Positions 1-7,909 of a stretch of 18,361 nt of DNA are shown piece by piece; the first letter of the stretch is position 1; each line of letters begins with the position of its first letter. The DNA is from Psychrobacter sp. UBA3962 (GTDB lineage Bacteria > Pseudomonadota > Gammaproteobacteria > Pseudomonadales > Moraxellaceae), in contig NZ_DGDC01000024.1 in assembly GCF_002385225.1 (NCBI RefSeq), positions 1 through 18,361 of the forward strand, in the 5' to 3' direction. Under the pieces are notes generated by a model. That model saw nothing but the letters and a program-made list of their open reading frames with translations, was not told the origin of the DNA and made no database searches. A program made the position numbers and the translations under genes.

Positions 1-302
1 ACCACAGCGCCTGAAGCACCGACAGTGACCGAGGTGACCAACGTCGATACAGATGGTGATGGTCAGCCTGATGGCACCATTATCAAAGGTAGCGCTGAGC
101 CAGGTTCAACGGTTACCGTGACTGATCCTGAAGGTAATGTGATTGGTGAAGCAATTGCTGATTCAGAGACAGGTGAGTATGAAATCACCACAGACCCTGC
201 TGTTGCTGATGGTCAAGAAGTTGACGTGACAGCGACAGATGACAAAGGTAATGAGTCTGAGCCAACCAAAGTGACAGGGGATACCACAGCGCCTGAAGCA
301 CC
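1..302 (+). repeat. Ig-like repeat boundary with 282-bp period
   Basis: The 20 bases at 1-20 recur identically at 283-302, giving a period of exactly 282 bp (94 codons). The window begins at a repeat boundary, so the adhesin probably has a tandem array of 94-residue Ig-like domains upstream. The two following Ig domains (about 283-555 and 556-834) are a different subtype. They share a WxYSTDGGDTW core and a QTDVAGNI motif, with more divergence. Confidence 0.55.
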
Positions 303-3300
303 AACCCTAGCGTTGGAAAATGACACCGGTCTAAGTGACAGCGATGGTATCACCAAAGATAGCACTGTATTGGTAAGCGGCCTTGAAGCTGATGCTACGT
401 GGGAATACTCTACTGATGGTGGCGACACTTGGACAGAGGGTTCAGGCACCAGCTTTGATTTACCAGAAGGTAAATATGCTGATGGCAAGGTAGTTGTTCG
501 TCAAACTGATGTTGCGGGTAACATTAGTGATAACGCTAGCTTAGGGGCAGTAGAGGTTGATACCACCCCACCTGAGCCACTGACGCTAGAATTGGCCGAC
601 GACACCTGTATTCCAGGTGACGGCATTACCAAAGATGGCACAGTTAATGTAAGCGGACTTGAAGACGGTGCTACATGGCAATACTCCACCGATGGTGGTG
701 ATACCTGGATGGATGGTGAAGGAGATAGCTTCCTATTACCGGAGGGTATCTACACTGAGGGTAAAGTACTTGCCAAGCAGACCGACGTTGCCGGCAACAT
801 AGGTAATAACGGTGCCTTGAGCGGTAATGTGAGCGTGGTTGATGAGCCCCTTGCCGCAGCAAACAACTCGGTTGATTTAGTACTAGATATTAAGCCAACT
901 AAGACAGTAAATCCTAAGCCCAGTGATCTGGACAAAACTGGCTTTACTGTAGTGAGTGCTGGTTTAGGCCCCATTTTAGGTGCAGATGTTCTGGCAAATC
1001 TTCAGGGTAAAGCAGTAGAGCTAGAAGTAGGCGAAAATCAAGTTCGTGAAGTTTCTGTGGAGGGCGTAGCTGGTGGTGTACAGGTTATTGGTACCATGGA
1101 TTTGTACCTCTATAAATTAAATGAATCGACGGGTGAATGGGAGCAGCATGCAGTAAAAGAAAACTGGATAGTTTCTTGGTTGTTAGCGGGTAGATCCAAA
1201 CCGACTGATTTCAGCCTAGACGAAGGGAAATGGATGTTTGTCATAGCCGGTGGTGAGGGCATTCAAGCGCTTACTGGCTATACGTTAGAGTTTATCAGTG
1301 ACACCGTCTTGGATTACGGTGCCGCAGAATCTGTCAGTGGTACTACCACAGGAAATGTCTTAACTGATAATGATCCGAAGTTTGGCTATGACGAGTTGCC
1401 GGAAGGCACTACAGTAACCTCCATTAATGGGATTACCATATCTAGTAATGCTAAAACAGTTATTACTGGTGAACACGGTAAATTAATAATTGAAGCCAAT
1501 GGTGATTATACGTATGAGGTTGATGAAGATTTCCGTGGCCCTTACGGTAGTGAAGATGTCTTTACTTACGAGGTGACTTCCCCAGCCGGAAATACTACTT
1601 CTGCAGATCTAACGATTAAGCTGAATATTACCCCTGATAATCAGCAGTTACAGTTGGATTCAACTGTTGTGGTTGATATTGAGCCAACAGTCACTCTAGA
1701 TACAAATGAATCTAAAATTAAGAATGCAGGAGCCTTTGGAGTCTTAGACCTAGGTTTGCTAGGACCAGTATTAAGTGCTGACTTAATTGGTGCAGAAGGC
1801 ACCATGAACTTCAAAGTAGATGAAGGAGAGGTAAGGAAACTGAGCTTCCAAGGTGAGGGAGGAAGCCTTTTAAGTTTGGCAACTTCATTTGATTTAGTAA
1901 TTTTTAAATTAAATGAGCAAACCGGCCAGTTGGAAGAGGTACATAAGGCGAAAAAGTGGTTCGAAATACCTTTTGATCTAATTGGTATTGGTGGGGCTGT
2001 GATGCCAAAGGGCGAAGCAACCCTAGAGTTTACCGAAGGAACTTACGTAGCAATGCTTCAGAGAAAAAGTGCAGTAGGTCTTGTTGGCGGTAGCACTCTT
2101 TCTGTGACGCACGATACAATCTACGATTACAACATCCCTTCCAAGTTTGTGGGTGAGGTCACTGGTGATGCGACAGAAAATGCAGATGTTGTATTACTGA
2201 AAGTAAATGACGAACCTATAGAAGCCGGTACTGCGACTACCGTTCAAGGGGAATATGGTGTTTTAACTATCAATAGCGATGGTACTTACACCTACAGTGT
2301 TACTAAACCTAATGATATGACTGGCTCGGAGCCACCTTATGGCAAGGTAGACTCTTTCCGACTGGTAACCGAAGATGCTAACTGCAGCACCACTATTGAA
2401 ACGCTAAACATCAAAATTGGCACTCATACTGCCATTGATGATTTCAATGATGTGAGCGTTGTAGCTAATAATACTGTTACTACAATTAAGTATGATGAGC
2501 CGGATAAACTTGCTCAAAATTACGGTGAAAATTACTCTAAAGAGTTTGAAGTGGCTGAGCACTCAACAGCAGCGCCAGTAACGATTAAAGCTACTGCTAG
2601 CTCAGCTAATATAGCGCTAGGTTCAAATGTAATTATTACATATAAGTTGTTGAACACTACTACTGGAGAAAGTTTTATAAAAACAGCAGAGGGCACAAAA
2701 GCGGAAGCGGCTCTCAATGAAAGCCTAGATGATTTACCAGCAGGGAAATATGAGCTGACAGTTACAACTAATAAGGGCAACTTACAGAGCATTTACTTTG
2801 AATCAACGGTAATACACTCGGAGGAATACACCCCAACGGCAATTAACCCTGTCATGGGCGTATTGTTAGAAAATGATGCTGGTAGTCATAATGTCGCTGA
2901 ACTGAAAATCGGTAATAAAACAGTCTTTGTCAGTGCCCCAAACAAGGGCGCTGACAGCATAGAGATTGAAGGGCTCTACGGAACTTTAACTGTTCAGAAA
3001 AATGGCACTTATAGCTACACACCGAGCGGTGAAGCCTACGGGATTGAGATCTTTACCTATGAGACCACCTCGGTAACAGGTATTAAAGAAACGGCCACGT
3101 TAGAAATTAACGTTGGTAAGACTATCACAGCTTCTATTCATAATGACGTCGCTACCAGCTCTGCTGCAGACGATACATTCAACATGGGTGGGGGCGCTGA
3201 TACCCTTGTCTTTAATAACCTTGGTGGCACTGAAGGTGGAAACGGTCACAATGGTGTTGACACCTGGGCAGACTTTGATGCTGATGAAGGTGATAAGATC

Positions 3301-3861
3301 GATATCACTGGCTTACTTGATGGTAATCAGACAGCCAGTAACATCGGTAATTACTTAAAGTATGAAAACGGTGTGCTCATGGTCGATCGTAATGGTAACT
3401 CTGAGTTTGAGGGTCTGCTTAAAGTGGACGCTAATGATCCTAATAAGCTTTTGGATAGTATCGAGTGGCAAGCAGCAGTAAGTGGTAAGGTTGCCAACTA
3501 CAGTATTAATACTGAAGATACGGTTTACCTTCCAGAAGATACGTCATTAGCTGCCTCAGCCGAAGGGATTGATGTTCTAAGCTTTGAGGGTGCAGATCAG
3601 GTAATTAGTCTAGCCGATATTATGCAACCTGAGGTCATAGATATTAATGGTACTGGCGCTAACACCTTAAATGTAGCAGTAGAAGATGTTGATTCTGCTA
3701 TCTACGTGAAGGGTGGTAGTGATGATGCTGTTAATTTAGAAGGTAGTAACTGGTCTACTGTTGAGCAGACTACCTTAGGTGACCAAGTGTACGATATATG
3801 GCAATCAGGTAATGATGCATTGGTACAGGTTTATATTGATCCTAATATAAACATTATCTAA
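1..3861 (+). CDS. C-terminal part of a giant BapA/LapF-type, type I-secreted RTX adhesin (5' end outside window)
   Basis: The frame is open from base 1, so this is the last 1286 residues of a larger gene. Seen in order: Ig-like repeats to about residue 280, each new one opening with a DTTAPEAP-like linker; a roughly 160-residue domain starting near 285 and repeated near 550, sharing a VDIEPT/LDIKPT-type start and a LYKLNESTG/IFKLNEQTG strand; VCBS/cadherin-like domains at about 440-540, 715-810 and 945-1040 (pattern YGxLxxxxxGxYxY then FxYExT); and a secretion-target region near 1060-1140 with a GGGADTLVF repeat and an acidic WADFDADEGDKIDI block. Family knowledge: such proteins leave through a type I (ABC/MFP/TolC) system with Ca2+-dependent folding outside and mediate surface attachment and biofilm. 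About 150 residues follow the target domain, more than in many relatives. The two cysteines, near residues 201 and 797, are unusual for this class. No transporter genes lie downstream in the window. Confidence 0.85.
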   Translation, partial: TTAPEAPTVTEVTNVDTDGDGQPDGTIIKGSAEPGSTVTVTDPEGNVIGEAIADSETGEYEITTDPAVADGQEVDVTATDDKGNESEPTKVTGDTTAPEAPTLALENDTGLSDSDGITKDSTVLVSGLEADATWEYSTDGGDTWTEGSGTSFDLPEGKYADGKVVVRQTDVAGNISDNASLGAVEVDTTPPEPLTLELADDTCIPGDGITKDGTVNVSGLEDGATWQYSTDGGDTWMDGEGDSFLLPEGIYTEGKVLAKQTDVAGNIGNNGALSGNVSVVDEPLAAANNSVDLVLDIKPTKTVNPKPSDLDKTGFTVVSAGLGPILGADVLANLQGKAVELEVGENQVREVSVEGVAGGVQVIGTMDLYLYKLNESTGEWEQHAVKENWIVSWLLAGRSKPTDFSLDEGKWMFVIAGGEGIQALTGYTLEFISDTVLDYGAAESVSGTTTGNVLTDNDPKFGYDELPEGTTVTSINGITISSNAKTVITGEHGKLIIEANGDYTYEVDEDFRGPYGSEDVFTYEVTSPAGNTTSADLTIKLNITPDNQQLQLDSTVVVDIEPTVTLDTNESKIKNAGAFGVLDLGLLGPVLSADLIGAEGTMNFKVDEGEVRKLSFQGEGGSLLSLATSFDLVIFKLNEQTGQLEEVHKAKKWFEIPFDLIGIGGAVMPKGEATLEFTEGTYVAMLQRKSAVGLVGGSTLSVTHDTIYDYNIPSKFVGEVTGDATENADVVLLKVNDEPIEAGTATTVQGEYGVLTINSDGTYTYSVTKPNDMTGSEPPYGKVDSFRLVTEDANCSTTIETLNIKIGTHTAIDDFNDVSVVANNTVTTIKYDEPDKLAQNYGENYSKEFEVAEHSTAAPVTIKATASSANIALGSNVIITYKLLNTTTGESFIKTAEGTKAEAALNESLDDLPAGKYELTVTTNKGNLQSIYFESTVIHSEEYTPTAINPVMGVLLENDAGSHNVAELKIGNKTVFVSAPNKGADSIEIEGLYGTLTVQKNGTYSYTPSGEAYGIEIFTYETTSVTGIKETATLEINVGKTITASIHNDVATSSAADDTFNMGGGADTLVFNNLGGTEGGNGHNGVDTWADFDADEGDKIDITGLLDGNQTASNIGNYLKYENGVLMVDRNGNSEFEGLLKVDANDPNKLLDSIEWQAAVSGKVANYSINTEDTVYLPEDTSLAASAEGIDVLSFEGADQVISLADIMQPEVIDINGTGANTLNVAVEDVDSAIYVKGGSDDAVNLEGSNWSTVEQTTLGDQVYDIWQSGNDALVQVYIDPNINII

Positions 3862-3958
3862 TATTACCTAGCCAATAAACTAGACTAAATCAATCCTATA
3901 AAGTTTGAGTTAGACCCGATTAGTGAATAGTAAAAACCCCGTAAGTCAGGCTTGGGGC

Positions 3959-4111
3959 TGACCTCCAAATGTTAGACGGTTTAGTTTAGATCAAGGACTG
4001 AGTTCTGTATTGCACAGGACTCAGTCCTTTTAGTTTAAGTTGAATACGCACATTATTGTAATAATGAATATACTCATGAATTAGTTGTTCTAACTGCTTA
4101 ATATAATAAAT
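3959..4111 (-). pseudogene. 3' remnant of an IS3-family transposase (OrfB) with its terminal repeat
   Basis: Read on the minus strand, 4111 to 3986 encodes a typical IS3-family OrfB C-terminus: HEYIHYYNNVRIQ, LKLKGLSPVQYRTQS, then a stop at 3988-3986. Beyond it, the + strand sequence TGACCTCCAAATGTTAGACG at 3959-3978 resembles the terminal inverted repeat of IS3-family elements. Upstream in the gene's sense the frame reaches a stop at 4114-4112, and nothing further of orfB, orfA or the other end is recognisable. About 40 codons survive of a gene that normally has about 280. This is an inactive scar between the adhesin gene and the LysR gene. Confidence 0.75.
3993..4032 (+). terminator. Hairpin usable as terminator downstream of the adhesin gene
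   Basis: AAGGACTGAGT (3993-4003) pairs perfectly with ACTCAGTCCTT (4019-4029) around a 15-nt loop, and a short T-run follows on the + strand. The hairpin lies inside the IS3 remnant, where it forms the 3' end of the transposase reading frame. It may serve as the adhesin terminator by chance. The T-run is short, so efficiency is uncertain. Confidence 0.4.
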
Positions 4112-4287
4112 TCACATAAAAAATACTACACTATAAAAATGGCATACTCACAAGATTATAGGCAATTAGTGTAAATGCCCCATTCTTAACACAACATCAT
4201 CGTAGAATAATTAAGCCACCTGTCTGTACTCGGCAGCTGTCAAATTATGACATGCTAGTGCAATCAATTGACTTGTGACCTAATTTC
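4112..4287. other. Intergenic stretch without a recognisable gene
   Basis: This stretch lies between the IS3 remnant and the end of the LysR gene. It is A+T-rich with stops in all frames. The only structure seen is a short dyad, TGTCA-N5-TGACA, at 4238-4252. It has no T-run on either side, so it is not a convincing terminator for the LysR gene. It could be further decayed mobile-element DNA, but no family signature was recognised. Confidence 0.3.
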
Positions 4288-5169
4288 CTACTGAATAAGT
4301 TCATCTAGCCATGCCCGCATACTCGGTGTAAGCAAGCGATGACGACGCCAAGCCATGACAAGCTCCCATTTTAACTGAGGCTGTGTGAGTGGTAAGCAGA
4401 CTAACTCTGTTAAATCCAGTTTTTGAGTATAATATTGAGGTAAAAGAGTTACGCCCATATCCTGTTTTACCATGTCAATAAGTAAGTACCACTGATTAGT
4501 TTGGCAAATAATATTAGGTTCAAAACCTAATGCTTGACAGTTTTGTATAATCATCGGGGTAAATGATGAATTAGAGGTAAATAAGATTAAAGGTGCATTT
4601 GATAGTGATTTAAGTGTTACCTTGGTTTTTTGTTTCCCCATACGTTTTTTATTTGCTACGACCATCACTGGATAGCTACATATCGAAAAATAGTCAAAAT
4701 CATCGTCAATCGGCTTCATCAATGTTGCCACATCCAGCTGCCCTTGTAAGAGGGCATCCTTAAGTGACTCAGCTCCATCTTCGATAAGTGAAATTTCTAT
4801 ACTAGGATGCATTTGGTAGAAGTTAAAAATAGCTTCGCTTAATATTTCACTGCCTAACGGTGAGATCCCCAAACGCAACTTACCGCCTTTCAATTGTTGG
4901 TAATCTAATACTGTTTGTTCAAGATTATCTGCCTTTTGTAATATATCAACTGCTTGAATATAAAGGTGCTCGCCAATTTCTGTTAAATTAACTAGCCGTT
5001 TTCTATGAGTTAACGGCTTATCAAATAGAGCTACACCTAAATATTCTTCAAGACTAGTGATAGATTTGGTAACGGTGGGTTGGGTTAGATTGAGTTGGAT
5101 ACTAGCCTGAAGAAACCCACCTGTTTTTACAACTGTCACAAAGCAGCGTAATTGCTTCAAAGTTATCAT
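4288..5169 (-). CDS. LysR-family transcriptional regulator, CidR-like by context
   Basis: A 293-residue protein, the normal length for the family. Residues 1-60 form the winged helix-turn-helix: MITLKQLRCFVTVVKTGGF, then ASIQLNLTQPTVTKSITSLE with the usual TQPTVTKSI recognition helix, and an LF(D) wing at about 48-50. The rest matches the two-lobed effector-binding fold (KLRLGISPLGSEIL near residue 97, MVKQDMGVTLLPQYY near 235). It is divergent from the cidA/lrgA-like and lrgB-like genes across a 135-bp A+T-rich gap. This is the classic arrangement for a LysR activator of its neighbours, as CidR is for cidABC in Gram-positives. The CidR role is inferred from position; the ligand is unknown. 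No strong Shine-Dalgarno precedes the ATG. Confidence 0.85.
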   Translation of the reverse strand: MITLKQLRCFVTVVKTGGFLQASIQLNLTQPTVTKSITSLEEYLGVALFDKPLTHRKRLVNLTEIGEHLYIQAVDILQKADNLEQTVLDYQQLKGGKLRLGISPLGSEILSEAIFNFYQMHPSIEISLIEDGAESLKDALLQGQLDVATLMKPIDDDFDYFSICSYPVMVVANKKRMGKQKTKVTLKSLSNAPLILFTSNSSFTPMIIQNCQALGFEPNIICQTNQWYLLIDMVKQDMGVTLLPQYYTQKLDLTELVCLPLTQPQLKWELVMAWRRHRLLTPSMRAWLDELIQ

Positions 5170-5304
5170 AAATAATAGACCACATTTAGGAGAAAGAACG
5201 AAGTTTATTATATAAATTAGGAATAAAAATAAAAATATAATTCATAATTTATGGCTATAGTATTTTTATAATAAGGGGTGTCGAGTTAACAAACAGCAAC
5301 TATT
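5170..5304. promoter_or_regulatory. Divergent promoter region between LysR regulator and cidA/lrgA-like gene
   Basis: This very A+T-rich 135-bp gap must hold the promoters of both divergent units. On the + strand a perfect TATAAT is at 5267-5272. No good -35 box is spaced from it, as is usual for LysR-activated promoters. A dyad-like ATAATTCATAATTTAT stretch at about 5237-5252 lies where a T-N11-A LysR site would be expected. AAGGGG at 5273-5278 lies too far (about 26 nt) from the ATG at 5305 to act as a normal ribosome binding site for it. Confidence 0.35.
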
Positions 5305-5796
5305 ATGCGTAATCTTAATCTTCGTCTATCCCCCTGTTTTTTAGCTAAAACAAAACTGGTACTTCAAAGGTTCTATGGTCAATCCTGGCTTTATGTGCTT
5401 ATACAATGCGTTATTATCGCAGCTGTCTGGTATTGTGCCGAGATATTAGTTGAATTATTGCATCTACCTTTATCCTCAGGCGTATTGGGAATGTTTTTAA
5501 TGCTGATATTATTAATGAGCGGTGCTATTAAAGTTAGCTGGGTCAGAGTGGGAGCAAAATTTGTTTTGGGTGAATTAGTATTAATGTTTATCCCGCTTAT
5601 GATGTCAATACTTCAATATAAGGCGCTGTTTGTCAGTAAAGGATGGCAATTAATGCTGACCATTATCTTGAGTACCGCGATGGTGATGTTAAGCTCAGCA
5701 TTAACTTTTATCATGGTGCGTCGTTTGCAGCGGAGATTTTATCGTCATCAGATTCATAAAGCCCATTTAAACCTAAAAAATGATAATAATGTGTGA
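5305..5796 (+). CDS. CidA/LrgA family holin-like membrane protein
   Basis: A 163-residue protein with four hydrophobic segments (about 28-48, 54-72, 83-105, 115-139) and a short basic tail. The family signature is clear in the second segment and after it (LPLSSGVLGMFLMLILL, then LVLMFIPLMMSILQY). The family forms holin-like oligomers in the inner membrane and, with LrgB-type partners, modulates murein hydrolase export and lysis, or transports small metabolites in some species. It is longer than most members because of about 25 extra N-terminal residues. An in-frame stop at 5287-5289 rules out a more upstream start, and the ATG at 5305 lacks a near Shine-Dalgarno. It lies 9 nt before the lrgB-like gene, probably one operon. 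Confidence 0.85.
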   Translation: MRNLNLRLSPCFLAKTKLVLQRFYGQSWLYVLIQCVIIAAVWYCAEILVELLHLPLSSGVLGMFLMLILLMSGAIKVSWVRVGAKFVLGELVLMFIPLMMSILQYKALFVSKGWQLMLTIILSTAMVMLSSALTFIMVRRLQRRFYRHQIHKAHLNLKNDNNV

Positions 5797-5805
5797 GGAT
5801 TTGCG

Positions 5806-6504
5806 ATGAATACTTGGTCAATCCTTTGTCTCATTTGGACATTAGCTGCTTATTATATAGCCAAAGTAATTTATTTACGCCATCGAAAATCTTGGCTAAA
5901 TCCTGCTATCACGGTTCCAGTAATAACGCTTTCATTAATGATTTTTTTTAATATCTCTTATGATACATATTGGGAGGATACAGCTTGGATTGTACAGTTA
6001 CTTGTCCCCGCAACGGTTGCTTTTGCTATACCTATTTACGAGTATCGTCGTTTAATACGTCAAAATGCTTTGGCTCTGGCCGCTTCTATAACTGTTGGGA
6101 TGGTGGTAGGAGTCTTAAGCATATATATATTTGCCGGCTTATTCAATTTTGATGAGACCTTGACCTATAGTTTGATGGCCCGTTCAATATCGACACCATT
6201 CGCGTTAGACTTATCTGAAAAAATACACGGATCCTCCTCTTTAGTTTCATTATTTACTTTGATTACAGGGATAGTGGGAATGATTTTAGGGGATATGATT
6301 TTGGCTTTTTTCCGTATTCGCTCCCATTTTGCAAATGGAATCGCATTTGGTAATGCATCACACGGTTTTGGTACAGCCCGTGCAAGTCAGCGCAATGAGG
6401 ATGAAGGCGTTATAGCAAGTTTAACAATGATTTTAGCCGGATTATTTATGGTGCTCGTAGGTCCTTCATTAATACATAGCGTAAGGTTATTTGGGCAAAT
6501 TTAA
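5806..6504 (+). CDS. LrgB/CidB family membrane protein
   Basis: A 232-residue polytopic protein, the normal length (E. coli YohK has about 230), with family motifs LVPATVAFAIPIYEYR near residue 66, ISTPFALDLS near 128 and ASHGFGTARA near 184. It is the usual partner of CidA/LrgA in the inner membrane. The start at 5806 is supported by GAGGA 8-10 nt upstream, and it follows the cidA/lrgA-like gene by 9 nt. The stop codon TAA (6502-6504) lies inside the TTTAAC target motif of the tnpB element that begins at 6506. The element therefore inserted one base beyond the gene end and left the protein intact. Any native downstream gene or terminator has been separated from it. Confidence 0.9.
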   Translation: MNTWSILCLIWTLAAYYIAKVIYLRHRKSWLNPAITVPVITLSLMIFFNISYDTYWEDTAWIVQLLVPATVAFAIPIYEYRRLIRQNALALAASITVGMVVGVLSIYIFAGLFNFDETLTYSLMARSISTPFALDLSEKIHGSSSLVSLFTLITGIVGMILGDMILAFFRIRSHFANGIAFGNASHGFGTARASQRNEDEGVIASLTMILAGLFMVLVGPSLIHSVRLFGQI

Positions 6505-6505
6505 C

Positions 6506-6561
6506 TTATCGTGCGTAATTATCCACCTATAATCTTTGATTTAGGTGGAGATGTAAGCACG
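6506..6561 (+). repeat. Left end (LE) of the tnpB element, shared with 17424-17479
   Basis: This segment contains the LE hairpin CCACCTA/TAGGTGG and the downstream GATGTAAGCACGG block. It matches the minus strand of 17424-17479 with about two substitutions by eye. Such hairpins are where the Y1 transposase binds and cleaves next to the TTTAAC motif. Confidence 0.75.
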
Positions 6562-6657
6562 GGCGACCTATTCTAAGGATTTAGGTTTATTGCTGATAAT
6601 TGATGCTAAATGCAAGTAATGCTAAGTTATACCTATATTCAAGTTGACTGACAAACC

Positions 6658-7785
6658 ATGCTTAAAGCCTATAAATACAGAATTTACCCAAACTACGAAC
6701 AGCGAGTGCTAATCGAAAAGCATTTTGGCTGTAGTCGGTTTGTGTTTAATTGGGCGTTGGCATTGCAAAAACGCTACTATGCTATGTTTGGCAAGTCATT
6801 ATCACGTAGCAAAATCCAAAGCCATTTAGTAAAAAAGAAAAAGAAAGCTCAGTTTGCATGGCTAAACGAGGTCAATAGCCAATCATTACTTAATGCCTTA
6901 CTAAATGTCTACACCGCCTTTACTAACTTCTTCAAAGCTCATGCCAAGTTTCCACGGTTCAAATCTAAAAAAATCCCACAGCGAAGTTACCAATGTCCGC
7001 AACATTGCACCGTAAACTTTGAGCAAGGTATTATCAATCTACCTAAAATTAAGGGCATTAAAGCGGTGTTTAGCCGTGAATTTGTTGGTAATATCAAAAC
7101 CGTTACTATTAGTAAAACCGCCACAGGCAAATACTATGCAAGCGTACTGGTTGATAATGCTGATATATTGCCAACGCCTACGACCATTGAACCTAGATTA
7201 ACGATTGGTATTGACTTAGGTATTAGTCACTTACTAAACCTGTCAGATGGTAGCAAATTTGATAACCCAAAGCATTTAGCCAAAGCCAGTAAACGACTTG
7301 CTATACAGCAAAAAATCTTTGCTCGTAAACAAAAACAAAGTAAAAACTATCAAAAACAAAAATTAGCCGTTGCGCGTATTCATGAAAAAGTACGCAACGC
7401 TCGATTAGACTTACATCACAAAATCACGCATAGCCTTATCTGCGAAAACCAAGCGACAAGCTATGCGATAGAAGATTTAGGTGTGAAAAACATGGTAAAG
7501 AACCGAAAACTTGCCAAAGCAATTAATGATGTTGGCTGGGGTCAGTTTGTTACCCTGCTTACTTACAAGGCGAATTGGTATGGTAAGAATATCCTAAAGG
7601 TAAATCGGTTCTTTGCTAGTAGTAAAATTTGTTCGCATTGTCATCACAAATTAGACGCTCTGCCGTTATTGGTGCGTCATTGGACGTGTCCTAGCTGTCA
7701 AACACACCATGACCGTGATACCAATGCAGCAAGCAATATACGCTCTCAGGCGTTAGCTGATGTAGCAGGACGTACTACTGTGTAA
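6658..7785 (+). CDS. tnpB: TnpB RNA-guided DNA endonuclease of an IS200/IS605-type element
   Basis: A 375-residue protein with an intact TnpB layout. It has the N-terminal LKAYKYRIYPN start, a helix-turn-helix region, and a split RuvC nuclease: D186 in GIDLG, E272 in AIEDLGVKN and D354 in DRDTNAASNI. A four-cysteine zinc ribbon (C325, C328, C344, C347) lies between the last two RuvC blocks. Family knowledge: TnpB, an ancestor of Cas12, uses the omega RNA copied from the element's right end to cut DNA next to a TAM. All catalytic residues are present and the length is normal, so it could be active. The ATG at 6658 opens with the conserved N-terminus, and no Shine-Dalgarno is evident. The 3' end of the gene overlaps the expected omega-RNA region. 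Confidence 0.93.
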   Translation: MLKAYKYRIYPNYEQRVLIEKHFGCSRFVFNWALALQKRYYAMFGKSLSRSKIQSHLVKKKKKAQFAWLNEVNSQSLLNALLNVYTAFTNFFKAHAKFPRFKSKKIPQRSYQCPQHCTVNFEQGIINLPKIKGIKAVFSREFVGNIKTVTISKTATGKYYASVLVDNADILPTPTTIEPRLTIGIDLGISHLLNLSDGSKFDNPKHLAKASKRLAIQQKIFARKQKQSKNYQKQKLAVARIHEKVRNARLDLHHKITHSLICENQATSYAIEDLGVKNMVKNRKLAKAINDVGWGQFVTLLTYKANWYGKNILKVNRFFASSKICSHCHHKLDALPLLVRHWTCPSCQTHHDRDTNAASNIRSQALADVAGRTTV

Positions 7786-7909
7786 AGAGTTCCCTCATGC
7801 CTATACCTATCAGCGTAGGTGGCATGGCGAAAGGTAACAACTTAGGTTGTTATGGGTCGCAAAGATTCCCCCACCATAACCGTTAGGTTTGGTGGTGGGA
7901 GTATGTCAA
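7740..7909 (+). ncRNA. Predicted omega RNA (reRNA) scaffold of the tnpB element; guide would start at 7910
   Basis: TnpB guide RNAs come from the 3' end of tnpB through the element's right end, and the guide is the flanking DNA. Visible here are a perfect TAACAAC/GTTGTTA stem-loop (about 7834-7851) and a long terminal stem (about 7870-7900, CCACCATAACC with GGTTTGGTGGTGG) just before the TCAA end. From about 7783 to 7909 the sequence differs from the deleted copy by about three substitutions by eye, which suggests retention as RNA. The 5' end is not determined. The predicted guide is GCCTCTAGGAACACTCAAAG (7910-7929). Confidence 0.6.

Larger units (their letters stand above)
6506..7909 (+). 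mobile_element. IS200/IS605-type element carrying only tnpB (IS1341-like organisation)
   Basis: The boundaries were set by comparison with the second, deleted copy at 17157-17479. Both copies follow TTTAAC (here 6500-6505), start with TTATCGTGCGTAATT, and end in GTATGTCAA (here 7901-7909). The left end has the stem CCACCTA/TAGGTGG (6523-6548), and the right end has two stem-loops. There are no terminal inverted repeats and no target duplication, as known for this family, which moves as single-stranded DNA by a Y1 transposase (TnpA). No tnpA is present in the window, so movement needs a transposase in trans. The TCAA right end is the same as that reported for IS608. Confidence 0.85.

Noticed and set aside
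213..974. Several short minus-strand open frames opposite the adhesin
   Set aside because: They are Ser/Val/Pro-rich mirrors of the Asp/Gly/Thr-rich repeats and carry no independent signals.
4238..4252. Dyad TGTCA-N5-TGACA as a terminator or operator
   Set aside because: The stem is only 5 bp with no T-run, and there is no link to a promoter. It is reported only within the description of the gap.
6500..6510. Phage attachment site at the chromosome-phage junction
   Set aside because: No integrase gene or matching second copy of a core sequence is visible. The short motif here is explained by the target of the IS200/IS605-type element, since the same six bases flank its second copy.
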